This document shows, one piece after another, positions 1-10,316 of a DNA stretch of 64,000 bases. The notes beneath the pieces were generated by a model. It did not search any database. It was not told the origin of the DNA and saw only the letters and a list, made by a program, of their open reading frames with translations. The translations under genes were made by a program, and so were the position numbers. Positions within the stretch are counted from its first letter, which is position 1; each line of letters opens with the position of its first letter. The stretch is from Ananas comosus (Eukaryota > Streptophyta > Magnoliopsida > Poales > Bromeliaceae), in the NCBI RefSeq assembly GCF_001540865.1, contig NC_033631.1, forward strand, positions 971,532 through 1,035,531. The letters run 5' to 3'.

Positions 1-982
1 AGCCGAGCTCGAGCGAGCTTATGTCGGCTCAAATTCGGCTTGAAATTAATTTCGAGCCTAAATCTAGGCTCAAGCTCGGCTTGAAATTAATTCGAGCCGA
101 GCTCGAGCGAGCCTAATTTCGAGTCGAGCCGAGCTCGAGCTTCCTTAAACGACCGATGAAATTCTCGAGCATTATATAATCAATAGTTTAATTTTTATAA
201 AACATTACCTACATATTTGAGTCAACATGTCCAATATGTTCAAAATACAAAATAATTGCAAGAATATATGAGCTAGGGTGACTGCCTGACGGGGTGAGGG
301 TCAAAGAGAGAGAGAGAGAAGGAGAGAGAAGAAAAAAATTAGGAATTTGAAAATTTGAATGTTATCATGTTTTAGGATTATGTGCAAAAGTGAAAGTCTG
401 AAAGAGAGAGTGTGTATAATAAATTTAGAGTTGGGTTTCAATTGTACGGATTGTACTTGTTGGTTTATTTTATGGGCCAACAATAATGCCCAAATTAAAT
501 TAAAGCCTCATATTAATTAAAAACATTTAATATATATATATATTATATATATATAATATATATATATAGGAGGGCTACCCTTGTGCCTCCTAAGTTCTCA
601 ACGCCCATCAAATTTGATGGGTGGTTAGGGTGAAGAGAGAGAGAGAATTGAAGAGAATTTCTCTTCAATTCTCTTCTTCTTTCACCCTAACCACAATCAA
701 ATTTGATGGACAGTTAAGACTTAGAACACAAGTTTGTTGTGCTCCTAATAGCACAATAGCCTACTATATATATTATATATATATATATATATTCGAGCTT
801 TTCGAGCTTTTCGAGCCTAATTCGAACGAGCCGAGTAATACTCAAGCTCGGCTTGAAATGAATTTCGAGCCTTTTATTTTGTTCAAGCTCGGCTCATTTA
901 ATTTCGAGTCGAGCTCGAGCGAGCCGAATATCGAGCCGAACACGAGTCGAACGCGAGCCGGCTCGCTCGTTTGCCAGCCCTA
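1..982 (+). mobile_element. hAT-like non-autonomous GAGCTCG-rich element (left end outside window)
   Basis: Both ends are rich in GAGCTCGAGCGAGC-type motifs around an AT-rich core. The right end finishes with TTTGCCAGCCCTA, matching the reverse complement of the TAGGGCTGGCAAACGAG start seen at 63162. The left part (1-230) matches 60473-60671. No coding capacity is seen. hAT assignment rests on the TAGGG..CCCTA ends; no TSD can be read because the left end is outside the window. Confidence 0.6.
567..763. mobile_element. Fold-back MITE nested in the GAGCTCG element
   Basis: An imperfect inverted repeat: GGGCTACCCTTGTGCCTCCTAA at the left is answered by TGTGCTCCTAATAGCACAATAGCC at the right, with ATCAAATTTGATGG motifs in both arms. 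It sits between two AT dinucleotide tracts, so the TSD cannot be resolved. Its ends and arm motifs match the cleaner element at 9034-9295. Confidence 0.55.
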
Positions 983-1279
983 CGTAACTCCGCTCAGCTC
1001 AACCTAATCTTTCACCGGTAAACAAGATGCCCGTCTCTTTTGGCTTCACTTTCGAGTTTCGAGTTTCGATTTTCGAGTTCCGATGAAAATTGCATTAGGT
1101 AGGGTGCAAAATGAAGAAGAACAAAGAATCAACTATCCAATACATTGCCCAAAATAGAGTAATTAAAAATAAATAAGCAGCAAATTGAATTAAAGTTGTT
1201 AACAGCATAACCAACATGTTTATAATTAATCGAACTTTGCATCAACTGTATACATATTTATTGAATCATTTGATACAAC
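983..1279. other. Intergenic, nothing recognised
   Basis: AT-rich sequence with no supported reading frame or repeat structure; flanked by a hAT-like end and a CACTA start. Confidence 0.5.
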
Positions 1280-1793
1280 CACTACAACAGAATTAGGTTA
1301 TAGGGACACATGTTTGGGACACTTTTTAGTAAGTGTTCCATTTATGCTAAAATTTAAAAAACATCTACTAATGCCTAAATATAAAACCCAATCCAATCAA
1401 AAATAAAAGATTACTCTACTCAACCCACCACACCCAGTCCATTTGGCCCGATTACAAACAAAAAAGAAAAAAAAAAAGAAAAATCAATTACCATCTTTTC
1501 TTCTCTCTTCACTTAATCCACTGAAATTCTAGACGAAGAGCCTTTCCTGTCGTCCTCCTCCACCACCGTAGCCAACGAGATAGAATTTTGACGGTTGCTA
1601 AATGCTTAAATAAGTTTTGATAAATTAGCAGCACTCTTTTAGGTTATAGCGACACTCTTTAACTGTCACTATATACCTAGCGACCCTACATATAGCAACA
1701 CTTTTTAAAAGTGTCGGTAATTTTAGCTAGCAGCACTTTTTTGACATGTATCTATATTTAAAATTGTCGCTATAGACCGTTTTTGTTGTAGTG
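1280..1793. mobile_element. Non-autonomous CACTA element
   Basis: It starts with CACTACAACAGAATTAGG and ends with TTTTTGTTGTAGTG, the diagnostic CACTA terminal inverted repeat. Subterminal motifs such as TATAGGGACAC and GTCGCTATAGAC occur near both ends. The flanking trinucleotides AAC and AAT match at only two of three bases, so the TSD has drifted. It is 514 bp with no transposase. It lies about 170 bp beyond the stop codon of the AG-peptide gene. Confidence 0.8.
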
Positions 1794-1965
1794 AATAAAT
1801 TCGTTTGGATAGAGAATGAAGGAGACAAATGAATTATCTGTTCAATTTATTGACTAAAATAGGAAAAAAAAAAAAAAGAAAAAGAAAAGAAGAACAAGCA
1901 ATACACAAGCTGTATATACGTGCATGCATGAATCTCACGTCCAAGTAGTGATATATATAATAATG

Positions 1966-2166
1966 CTAATGAACGAAGTAGGTGACGAGGAGAGCAACAA
2001 GCATGAGAACATAAGCAATCCCTTGATCGATCGCATTGCCGTCGATCCGATGTTTTGGTACCACCGCCACCGCCGCAGCCTCCGCGTGGCCGTGCGCGAG
2101 CTGCGTGAGCCCCGACATGAACGCAACCGCGATGATGAACAGCGCATACGCTCTCATCGAACTCAT
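1966..2166 (-). CDS. Short arabinogalactan (AG) peptide, AGP16/20/41-like, proline-poor
   Basis: A 66-residue secreted, GPI-anchored cell-surface peptide. Seen directly: a hydrophobic signal peptide (residues 1 to about 25), a very short mature part, and a C-terminal block with IDQGIAYVLMLVALLVTYF (about residues 46-64). That block is the hallmark GPI-attachment signal of plant AG peptides. Known family members have AP, SP or TP dipeptides in the mature part that become hydroxylated and arabinogalactosylated. Here the mature part is Ala/Val-rich with a single proline (P37), so glycosylation may be lost. An alternative start is Met4. A TATA box lies at 2392-2399. The start region is tandemly duplicated upstream. 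The single-exon gene runs towards the CACTA element. Confidence 0.85.
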   Translation of the reverse strand: MSSMRAYALFIIAVAFMSGLTQLAHGHAEAAAVAVVPKHRIDGNAIDQGIAYVLMLVALLVTYFVH

Positions 2167-2296
2167 ATTCCAATATCTCTCAAGAATTACTAAAGCTTAA
2201 TTATATATAGTGATGATGAACAGCGCATACGCTCTCATCGAACTCATATATATTCCAATATCTCTCAAGAATTACTAAAGCTTAATTATATATAGT
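2131..2296. repeat. 81/85-bp tandem duplication covering the AG-peptide start region
   Basis: Positions 2131-2211 and 2212-2296 are near-identical; the second unit has four extra bases (TATA). On the minus strand the unit holds part of the 5' leader, the start codon and about the first twelve codons. The gene therefore carries a second copy of its own start about 80 bp upstream. Confidence 0.9.
2197..2247 (-). promoter_or_regulatory. Upstream ORF created by duplication of the AG-peptide start
   Basis: The upstream copy of the start reads MSSMRAYALFIITIYN and then TAA. The first twelve residues equal those of the main peptide. It ends 31 bases before the main ATG and should lie within the transcript made from the TATA box at 2392-2399. 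It may lower or redirect translation; this is inferred. Confidence 0.55.
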
Positions 2297-2391
2297 TTTG
2301 AAGCTCAGTGAGAGGATTAATGGAGAGGGAGGAGGAGTTGTTGTTGTTGTTGTGGTGGTGGTGGCGGAGAGGGGTTGGTACGTAGAGGGTG

Positions 2392-2399
2392 TATTTATA
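2392..2399 (-). promoter_or_regulatory. TATA box of the AG-peptide gene
   Basis: The minus strand reads CTATAAATACACCC about 225 bp upstream of the main ATG and about 145 bp upstream of the duplicated ATG. It is a canonical plant TATAAATA. Confidence 0.65.
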
Positions 2400-2639
2400 G
2401 TAATGTATTTTGTTTTGTTTTTCTTATTTATTTTTTATGGGTTTTTTTTTTGAAAAAAAAATAAATTAAGGAATGTGTTTGGGATTGGAGTGAGGGATAC
2501 GAAGTAGGGATCTGCCGGCCGTTGACTGGAGGAATTAACGCGGATGGCAGGAAGCGCGGGAGAAAGTGGAGGCGGGCAGTCCTAGGAATGCAAACGGGAG
2601 AAAGCCAGAAATTAAAATTTGAGAAATCATAATTTAAAT

Positions 2640-3200
2640 TGGGTAACTTTTAAATATTATTCATGTGATTTTTTTTTCTTTAATATCTTATAGTTTAAAA
2701 TGTATTAATTTAGTATTTTGTGGTTTCTTTTTTTTTTTTTTGTCAGACCATTTGTTAATTTTTTGTTAAATCATTATAAAAAACTTCAAATATTATTTTC
2801 ACCTATAATTTATCGAGTATTCACTTAACTATCCTTTAGTTTTAACTTTGTCGTTGATTTAACGAAAGAAATTTAGTGTAGGGGATAACAAAAAGTAAAA
2901 AATAAAACCATAGGATATATACGAAATTAATACACTTTAAACCACATGATACTAAAATAAGAAAGGTGCGAAACTATAAGGCTGATATTTGAAGTTTTTT
3001 CATTTAAATTTGATAGGAAAAAAATCAATATCAAATAATAAGAAAAAGAGTTTGTTGGATTTGCAGGGCATCAACAATGTGCTCAAAGAGAGGAGTAGAG
3101 CTATAGAATACGAAAGTGATATACTTTAAACCACAAGGTACTGAAGTGAGAAAGTTCGAAACCATAAAGTTGGTATTTGAAGTTTAATTTTCCATTTAAA
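2640..3200. repeat. Decayed CTTCAAATA/GTGGTTT repeats (MULE-type MITE relics)
   Basis: Contains motifs such as AAACTTCAAATATTA, TAGTATTTTGTGGTTTC and AAACCACAAGGTACTGA. These are the building blocks of the intact fold-back elements at 38460-38880 and 38911-39266. Parts are repeated at 3117-3190. No ends could be fixed and no gene is present. Confidence 0.5.
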
Positions 3201-3588
3201 TTTTATAGAAAAAAATTCAATCTTAGATAATAAGAAAAAGAGTTTGTTGGATTTGCTGGCATAGACAATGTGCTCAAAGAGAGGAGTATGGCTAGAGGAA
3301 GGGCCGAAGCTTGAAGGGTCCAAAAGAAAATTTTGGCGCACAAGATTAATTGTAAAAGAAAATTTTTTAAGTTGGCCCTTAAAACTAAAATTTATGGTGT
3401 ACGAATATACAGATGAATTAGGTGCATACAATAATTTGTACTTTGAGACAGTATCAAGATGAAATAATTATATTGAAGGTATAGGGACTTAATCAAAATT
3501 TTGTTGAACGTTCAGGGTCGGAAACATTGAAATTAAAAGCTTGAAGATCAAAATGAAATATGATTTGAAGTTTAGGGATAACTAATCA

Positions 3589-3705
3589 ACTGTCTCTAGA
3601 GCAAGTGGTTAAAAGCTGGGTGGTTGGTAACTGAGGTCTGAAATTTGAATTCTAATTGATTTAGATTTCTAGCTAAATTTATTTTAAATGAAATAAACGA
3701 AACAA
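3589..3705 (+). mobile_element. tRNA-derived SINE relic
   Basis: The order CTCTAGAGCAAGTGG, then GGTGGTTGGTAACTGAGG, then TTTGAATTCTAATTGATT, then AAATGAAATAAACGAAAC matches the SINE family seen with clean TSDs at 9511, 15668 and 55129. The B box is decayed and no TSD is visible. Confidence 0.6.
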
Positions 3706-4543
3706 AGCCAATTAGGGGAAAAAGAATCAGAAAAAATAATAAAAAATTACCTACATATTGTATCTTTTTTCCTTCCTTTCATGTGCTAGTGTGGAAATTT
3801 TTGGTAAAAAAATTTCCAAAAAAGCTATAACTCCAAAGTTTTTCATTTTCGATCACAAATTAACAACAGTAAAACATAATTTTTATCCGAATTTTAGTTA
3901 ATTTTTTTTAACTTGAAAATGAATTACATGCAAACAAATAGGATAAAACTAAGGAAATTAAGTTTCTATATACTGCTAATACAATTGAGAAAAACTCAAT
4001 TATTTCATATTGATTCTGGGTAGATGAACCTCTTTTGTGGCTGATGGGCCAGGGGTGTTTATTTTTAAAATCATATTTATCATGAGTCAATCATACATTT
4101 TAGGATAAATTGCATGTTTATTCTCAAACTACAAGGCATGTGACACTTTGATTCTTAAATTTTAATTTATTATATAATTTCTGACTCCAATTTTTAAAAT
4201 TATTACAATTCAGTCTCACAACCTAATTTAGTTAACTAAATATTGACGGATCTCTGATATAAAAAATCGATGTAATATCGTAATTATTAGAGTATAATCA
4301 ATCACAATATTATAACATCACTTATATATATCAACTGTTCGTCAATATTTAATCAACTAAATTAGCTAGATTATAGAACTTAATTGCGTCATTTCTGATA
4401 GTTTGAGTCAAAAATTATAACAAACCAAAGTTTAAGGACCAAAATGTCACCCCCGTCCCATAGTTTGAGGGCCAAATGCGCAATTTACCCTATATATATT
4501 TTGCAAGTAAGGACAATAACTTATAAGCAAGCTCAAAGCAAAT
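3706..4543. other. Intergenic, no gene
   Basis: AT-rich DNA without a supportable reading frame. The part from about 4095 to 4490 carries short inverted motifs (for example AACTAAATTAGCTAGATTATAG against TAATTTAGTTAACTAAATA) suggesting an old MITE. Beyond that I see nothing. Confidence 0.4.
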
Positions 4544-4966
4544 CTAAGCATAGCTACACATCCCAAATTTGCATGAGGACCCCTGCTTACACTTGTTCTT
4601 GCAACCCCCACAGTTCAAAGGATCAGACATCACATTCACACACCGACCGCCGCAGCAAGTCTCTCCGTACCTGCATCGCCAGCCACACCGCCCGCAGTTC
4701 AGCCAGTTGGTATCCACGTTTACGCACCGCCCCGAGCAGCAGTCCGGGCCAGGACTCCTCAGCCCACGACACACTCTGGAAAAGACATTGCATGATAATG
4801 GACCACGAAGATTCATAGATTTTAATGATGAATTTTGATTGCGAGTAAGATCATTCACAAATGGAGATCTGTTTGTTTGGTGTGGCTCGTTGTTGTTGTT
4901 GTCATCGTCGCAAAGAGCTGTGGCTAAAACAATAAAGAGTAATGCTAAGATGAGGATTAACTTCAT
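4544..4966 (-). CDS. STIG1-like cysteine-rich secreted protein
   Basis: A 140-residue protein with a signal peptide (about residues 1-19, cut near ALC), an Asn/Asp-rich linker (20-57) and a C-terminal domain with 16 cysteines starting at Cys59. The patterns PDCCSGRCVNV, NCGRCGWRC, TCCGGRCVNV and NCGGCKNKC show the duplicated CCxGxCVN...NCGxC layout of the stigma-specific STIG1 family. Members are apoplastic; tomato STIG1 is a pistil peptide that promotes pollen-tube growth, and the Arabidopsis member GRI acts in cell-death signalling. Single exon, as is usual. A TATA box lies 62-69 bp upstream of the ATG. Nothing seems broken, and the cysteine count equals the family's usual number. Confidence 0.9.
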   Translation of the reverse strand: MKLILILALLFIVLATALCDDDNNNNEPHQTNRSPFVNDLTRNQNSSLKSMNLRGPLSCNVFSRVCRGLRSPGPDCCSGRCVNVDTNWLNCGRCGWRCRYGETCCGGRCVNVMSDPLNCGGCKNKCKQGSSCKFGMCSYA

Positions 4967-5027
4967 AATGTAGTACTACAAAATATATAGAAAAAGTTGA
5001 TGAGGAGGGAGAGATGTGGAGTTTGAG

Positions 5028-5035
5028 TATTTATA
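5028..5035 (-). promoter_or_regulatory. TATA box of the STIG1-like gene
   Basis: The minus strand reads CCTCTATAAATACTC, with TATAAATA at these positions, 62 bp before the ATG at 4966. Confidence 0.7.
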
Positions 5036-5406
5036 GAGGAGGGAGTTGGTTAATTCAAGTAATGTATTATATAAGTTAGGCCTCTCAATGGAAAGCTCAA
5101 AATGGTATATATGAGAAGTATAGTTATCCATGGATTGGGAAGATGTGCAACATCTCTCATGCATGATATTCTTTGTGTGTTAATGCAACATTAACTAAAA
5201 TGAAGAGTTATGATCACAACTTTTACAGCTTAGATGTACACTAATGTCTTATCTGATTTGCATAATAATTTTCAAAATAATTCTAAATTGGTGCAACAAT
5301 TAATTAAAGATTCTATTCCAAGATGGATCTATGCTCCAGCGCATTCATTTACATTCGCGAACCTTACATGTGAGCGTAGCGAAGGACGTATGAACAAATT
5401 AAATTT

Positions 5407-5911
5407 AGGGATAATTGTCTATATACCATTCAAAACTTTGAAAATATTTTATTTACCTTTACTTTTTTCTTTTTTCAATATACCCATTATATGTTCCTCC
5501 GTTATTCCAAAATAACTCTACAGTTACCACCCGTTAAGTTAACTTAAGTTAAACGTGGGTTAAATATTTATCACAGTTAAAAAAAATTAAAATACCACTT
5601 TTGTCCTTAATTTAAAGGTAAATAAGAAATGTTGGTGATGATAGAAGGGTATATTTGAAAAGATCAAAAAGTAAAATACTTTTTGTGCTCATAACTTAAG
5701 AACAAATAAGAAAAGTCGGTGATGGTAGAAGGGTATATTTGAAAGGGCAAAATAATAATTTTACAGAGATAACAGAATTCATTAACAGATTTTAACTTTA
5801 GGGGTATATTAGAAATAGATTGGAACGTAAAAATGTATTTTCAATATTAACCTTTTAAAAAGATAAATCAGAAAGTCAAAATTTTCTTTGGAATATATAA
5901 GCAATTGCCCT
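5407..5911 (+). mobile_element. 505-bp hAT-like MITE with 8-bp TSD
   Basis: Starts AGGGATAATTGTCTATATAC and ends ATATATAAGCAATTGCCCT, imperfect terminal inverted repeats. Flanked by a perfect 8-bp duplication TTAAATTT at 5399-5406 and 5912-5919. Internally it has two direct repeats containing GGTGATGGTAGAAGGGTATATTTGAAA. A second copy in reverse lies at 24779-26165. Confidence 0.8.
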
Positions 5912-6023
5912 TTAAATTTAATTAAAGGCTCAATCACCATCGCCTATCACTTATTAAATGAAAAAAAAAAAGGAAAAGATTATAACAATGGCACTGCACG
6001 TGGGGACTTGTTAATGTAGAGCT

Positions 6024-6917
6024 TCTTTTTTTTTTCTTTTTTTTTCTTTTTTTTTTTTTGAGAGAGGAAAAGATAGGTAGCACGCTACCCGCCTTCGTTT
6101 ATTTTATTTAAAAATAACTTAGGGTGTGTTTTGGTTCCACGTAAAAACTGTGAAAAAAAATTTTTCGTGGAAAAAAAAATTTCGGTAGAAAAAAAGTTTT
6201 ACGTTGTTTATGTTTGGTTCGTAGGAAAAGAAAATAGTTTTTCGTACGGTTTTTGGTTGAAGGAAAAAAAATTATAAATAAAAATTATTATATATTTTTT
6301 TACTTTACATATTTTATTATTATATAGTAATTATTTATCATATTTTATATATTAGTATTATAGTTTATATTATAAATAAAATATATTTAAATATATATGC
6401 AATAAATATATAATATAATATATAATAGTAATAATAAATACTACATATAAAATTTATATAATAAATATATTTATAAATAAATATTATTTTTTAAATAATA
6501 TATATATATATATATTATTATATATATATATATATTATATAATTATATATATAAAAAAGAAAATGGGGGAGAGAGGTCCACCGCAACCAGTGGACCTCTC
6601 TCTCGCGGTCCACGAGGTGGGGTACGCCTCGTGGACCGCGCCCCTGTGAACCCCGCCCCTCCCAACACAGTTTTCGTTTTCCGCTCGAAAACGCTCGCTT
6701 CGAGCGGAAAACGAAAACCTCTGTTTTTCTTGTATTCGGAAAAAAAGTTTTCTCAACCATTTTTTTTACAGACAAACAAACACTTAGAATTGTACTTTTT
6801 CACTAAAAATTTTTTTTCGGGCCATTTTATAGGAAACCAAACAGCCCCTTAGCTGAAAATGTGAATAAACTAGGATTCGAACTTGGGTCTCGAATACCAA
6901 CCACCAAGTCCTTTGCC
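6024..6917 (-). mobile_element. 5'-truncated SINE, split by a Harbinger MITE
   Basis: On the minus strand the SINE body runs from GGCAAAGGACTTGGTGGTTGG to a GGGTAGCGTGCTACCTATC tail and a poly(A), read here as poly(T) from 6024. A 10-bp TSD ATGTAGAGCT flanks it at 6014-6023 and 6918-6927. The A-box head is missing, as expected of 5' truncation in target-primed reverse transcription. The insertion at 6122-6848 came later. Confidence 0.8.
6122..6848. mobile_element. PIF/Harbinger-like MITE with TTA TSD
   Basis: Ends are GGGTGTGTTTTGGTTCC and GGAAACCAAACAGCCCC, with TTA at both 6119-6121 and 6849-6851. Removing 727 bp plus one TTA restores a continuous SINE. Inside are two strong stems: GAGAGGTCCACC against GGTGGACCTCTC-like sequence with a CTCGTGGACC arm (6570-6645), and GTTTTCCGCTCGAAA against TTCGAGCGGAAAACG (6670-6715). 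No transposase is present. Confidence 0.85.
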
Positions 6918-6932
6918 ATGTAGAGCTACTAG

Positions 6933-9023
6933 TTGGCAGTTTAGGTTTTGAGTAGACTTGACTTTGAGTATGGTGAGCTATTAAAATCTAACTAAAAACT
7001 GTACTGTTATATTCTTTTAGACTTCGTGTCATATTACAGTTAAATTTAAAAATTATATACATTGAGAAAACATGATAAAAAAATTATATTTTGTTTCAAA
7101 ATTATTCTGTTGATCATATTGATTCGATTAAGATATAATTTTTAAGCAATCCCACATGTATGTTCCTAGACTAAATGTGTTGCTTACGTCCCACTAATCT
7201 AAGAGCTTCTATTTCTTATTTGTCTTATCAACTTTTTTTCTATACTAAAAGTTCAAAAAATTTTGGGAATCGTAAAATGCATGGGGTATAAAATTTATAC
7301 CTCTAAGTAGGTGTACAGATAAAATTTTTAATTTTTTGGGTTCCACTAAAAAAATAAAAGCACCTATAAGAGAACTATTGTCTATATATAGACCCAATGT
7401 ATTTATATAGTTCATGCCCCACACTCTACATTTGGCAACAAATCTTAAAATCAAAATTAAAAATAGTATAAAATTTGAAAATTATATATTATTTAGATAT
7501 GTACATATAAAAAAGTCATTATTTGATTTATAATAAAACTAGTGTTCAAATTTATTATTTTTGTCATATAAATCTTCTGAACATTGTAGAATACATCAAA
7601 TAAATCAAAATTTATCTAATTTCGCATCCTTATATTATAGTAATTTTAATAATTAATGGTGTTGAGAATGATGCACCGGGTGCATGCAAGAATTTCACAG
7701 TTGAAACCTCCCACATGCATATTTTTTCCAGAAGTAAGAAGACAAAAACCTAAAAGAGAGTGTAGATCTTATACTTTATTTTTTGGTGCATCTGTAGCAG
7801 AACTTTATATTTTAATCTAAAAGAAGAAATGGAATAGCAGTTTCTCATTTTAATTATCCTATAGTTTAAAGTGTATTACTTTACTATCTTATGATTTTTT
7901 TTTTTCTGTGAGCCCTTATTAATTTCTCTGTAAAAGTATATAGAAAAAACTTTAGATACCTTCCTGCTTTTTATCAAATTTTCATTAATATTCTATTGTT
8001 TTTAACTTTATCACTTATTTACTGATAAAGTAAATGGAGAGGGACACGGCCACAAAATACTAAAGTGACATATTTTAAACTAAATGATACTAAATAAAAA
8101 GTGCTAAACCATCGGAGAATATTCGAAGCTTTTTCAAAAAAAAAAGACAATCACATTTTTAACCTAAAAAGGTAAAATAAAATAAAAAACAATGGGAGTA
8201 AGGATTTAAGGGACGTGACATCAAGTCATGCCGGAAACTTATTGGCACTGTACGGCTCGATGCATGCAGAATCATGTCGATGTGTGCCGATCACAAAAAA
8301 TATAAATGTGCTGACACATAACGGTATGAACTATTTATTTTTTTTAGAAATAAAATATTCTAGCTAATTGTATATTATGTATTTTTATCAAATATTTTAA
8401 ACTTTATTAAAAAATAGACGGTTTTGAGCTAATGTCATCGGCACGAATACTGTATCGTGCTGATATTTTACTGGCACGAAACGACACGACGGATCCGATC
8501 CGTGTTGATGTACACTTTAAATTCTTACACAGTAGCACAAAATTTTAACAGTACACGCTATGTGCTTGATTCAGTTGAGAAACGACAAGATATATATGCG
8601 GTTGACTTTGACATTATTAGTGTCCATGGAAGTATACCGAATTTGTTTTTCCCAAATGATGCAACTAATTAATTAATACATCAACACATTATTCAATAGT
8701 AACTTAAACATTAGAGTGGAATAGTTTGGTGATATTTGAGCATACATGTGGTATTTTACTGATTCTTTTATATTCGTTATTTTTAATCCTTATGAATTTG
8801 GCCTTTTTCTTTTCTTGTTATGGTATCTAAATATTAGCATTGTATTGATTAGTAATTAATTATTAACTCTTTGTAATAGTCTAGCGGCAAACAGCAAGCA
8901 AGTTCCTATTCGGCTCACTTGTGTTCATCTTGTATTTAACATGATTTGAGCTTGAAGAGAAAAAAACAAAGCTCGAAATTTATTTCAAACTGAGCATGAG
9001 TATTATTGGGCTCGCTCAAAGAT
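6933..9023. other. Intergenic, repeat relics only
   Basis: AT-rich and without a gene. 7850-8130 holds decayed copies of the GTATATTTTAAACT/GGTTT MITE family. 8200-8500 carries a GGCACGA-type fragment, and 8950-9020 ends in a piece of the GAGCTCG hAT family (TTTATTTCAAACTGAGCATGAG). Confidence 0.45.
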
Positions 9024-9033
9024 CTCAAATATA

Positions 9034-9295
9034 GAGTAGGGCTACTGTGCTATTAGGAGCACAGCAGCCCTTGTGCTCCTAACTTTCTAACCACCCATCA
9101 AGTTTGATGGGTGGTTAGAATGAAAGAGGGAGGAGATATTGATGAGAAATTCAAGAAGATGAGAAATTGAAACACCCAATTTCTCTCCAATATCTCCTCC
9201 CTCTTTCATTCTAACCACCCATCAAACTTGATGGGTGGTTAGAAAGTTAGGAGCACAAGGGCTGCTGTGCTCCTAATAGCACAGTAGCCCTACTC
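9034..9295. mobile_element. Near-perfect palindromic MULE-type MITE
   Basis: It begins GAGTAGGGCTACTGTGC and ends GCACAGTAGCCCTACTC. The two arms, each about 118 bp, are reverse complements with only one or two mismatches near the apex (ATTGATGAG against ATTGGAGAG), around a roughly 26-nt loop. A 10-bp TSD CTCAAATATA lies at 9024-9033 and 9296-9305. TSD length suits Mutator-like transposition. It holds no coding sequence. Confidence 0.9.
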
Positions 9296-9315
9296 CTCAA
9301 ATATATATATATATA

Positions 9316-9500
9316 TATATATAGAGTAGGTGCTATTAGGAGCACGGAGGCTTCTAAGCCGTTTTTGATCGTGGAGCTTCCGTGCTCCTAAGCCGTTTTT
9401 GATCGTGGAGCTTCCGAATCGACGATCGGCTCCGTTAAACTTGATCTAGCATATTTGAAGTATTTAGAAAATAAATTTTGCTATTTTTAGATTAAAACTT
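9316..9500 (+). repeat. Truncated copy of the GAGTAGG..GGAGC fold-back family
   Basis: Starts AGAGTAGGTGCTATTAGGAGC after an (AT)n tract and includes a direct repeat of TAAGCCGTTTTTGATCGTGG. It then reads GAATCGACGATCGGCTCCGTT, shared with 21850-22390 and 27806-28350. Only the left arm is present. Confidence 0.6.
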
Positions 9501-9510
9501 TATTTTCGGC

Positions 9511-9656
9511 ACCGACCGTCGCTAGCGCAAGTGACAAAGGGCTTGATGGTTGGTATCCGAGATCCCAAGTTCGATTCTTAGTTGATTTATATTTCCAGCT
9601 AATTTATTTCTAAATGAAACGGGTAGCATCCGACTTATCTTTCAGAAAAAAAAAAA
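9511..9656 (+). mobile_element. tRNA-derived SINE with 12-bp TSD
   Basis: Head ACCGACCGTCGCTAGCGCAAG, B-box-like AGTTCGATTCTTAG and a poly(A) tail. A perfect 12-bp TSD TTTATTTTCGGC lies at 9499-9510 and 9657-9668. It inserted into a fold-back MITE relic. Confidence 0.85.
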
Positions 9657-9810
9657 TTTATTTTCGGCCAAACAAACAAACAGACCATTTGACCATTTCG
9701 AATTTTTATATGACTATCTTTGAGATTTGCCCGGCCCGGGCCCCTTGTTTTTCCCATGCGGTTCCGGTTCAGAGCTTCTCCTCCGCCATTAATCTCTGCC
9801 TCCTCCCTCC

Positions 9811-10294
9811 TAGGGATGTCAATAAGTATGAATATTCAAAATATTAGCCGAATCCGAATCCGAACCCGAACCCGAACCCGAACGGGGCGGGTTTATCCGA
9901 ACCAAACAGGTATGAATTCGGTTATGGGTATAGAAAATAAAAACCCGACGGATATGGATACGGGTATGGATTTTGTATTTACCCGATCCGAACCCGAATC
10001 CGATCCGAATCCGAATAAATTATATATATACATAAATTTATTTTTATTTATTTATATAATATATAAAATATTTAATAATTTTTATTTCTTAGATTTTCAT
10101 TCAACGGTATAGATTTTTAAAACCCGCCAGATTCGGATCCGGGTTCGGATTTCTAATTTTTGGTCGGGTACGGATATGGATATGAATTTTTAAAATCCAC
10201 TGGGTTCGGATCCGAGTACGAATTTTAATTTGGTTTTCGGGTTCGGATTCGGATTTTAAAAATTCAACCCAAACCCGACCCGTTGACATCCCTA
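9811..10294. mobile_element. hAT-like MITE in the desulfhydrase fragment
   Basis: Ends TAGGGATGTCAATAAG and GTTGACATCCCTA; subterminal CCGAACCCGAACC and GGGTTCGGATTCGG repeats fill both sides of an AT-rich core. The adjacent TSD is not clean: TCCCTCC at 9804-9810 recurs at 10305-10311 after ten extra bases. Confidence 0.75.
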
Positions 10295-10316
10295 CCGTCC
10301 CTAGTCCCTCCTCGAC

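Noticed and set aside
4444..4838. Plus-strand frames across the STIG1-like gene
   Set aside because: Antisense shadows; the minus strand has a signal peptide and 16 ordered cysteines.
9720..10112. Frame continuing from the desulfhydrase fragment into the hAT element
   Set aside because: It is a chance fusion of a gene fragment with transposon sequence.
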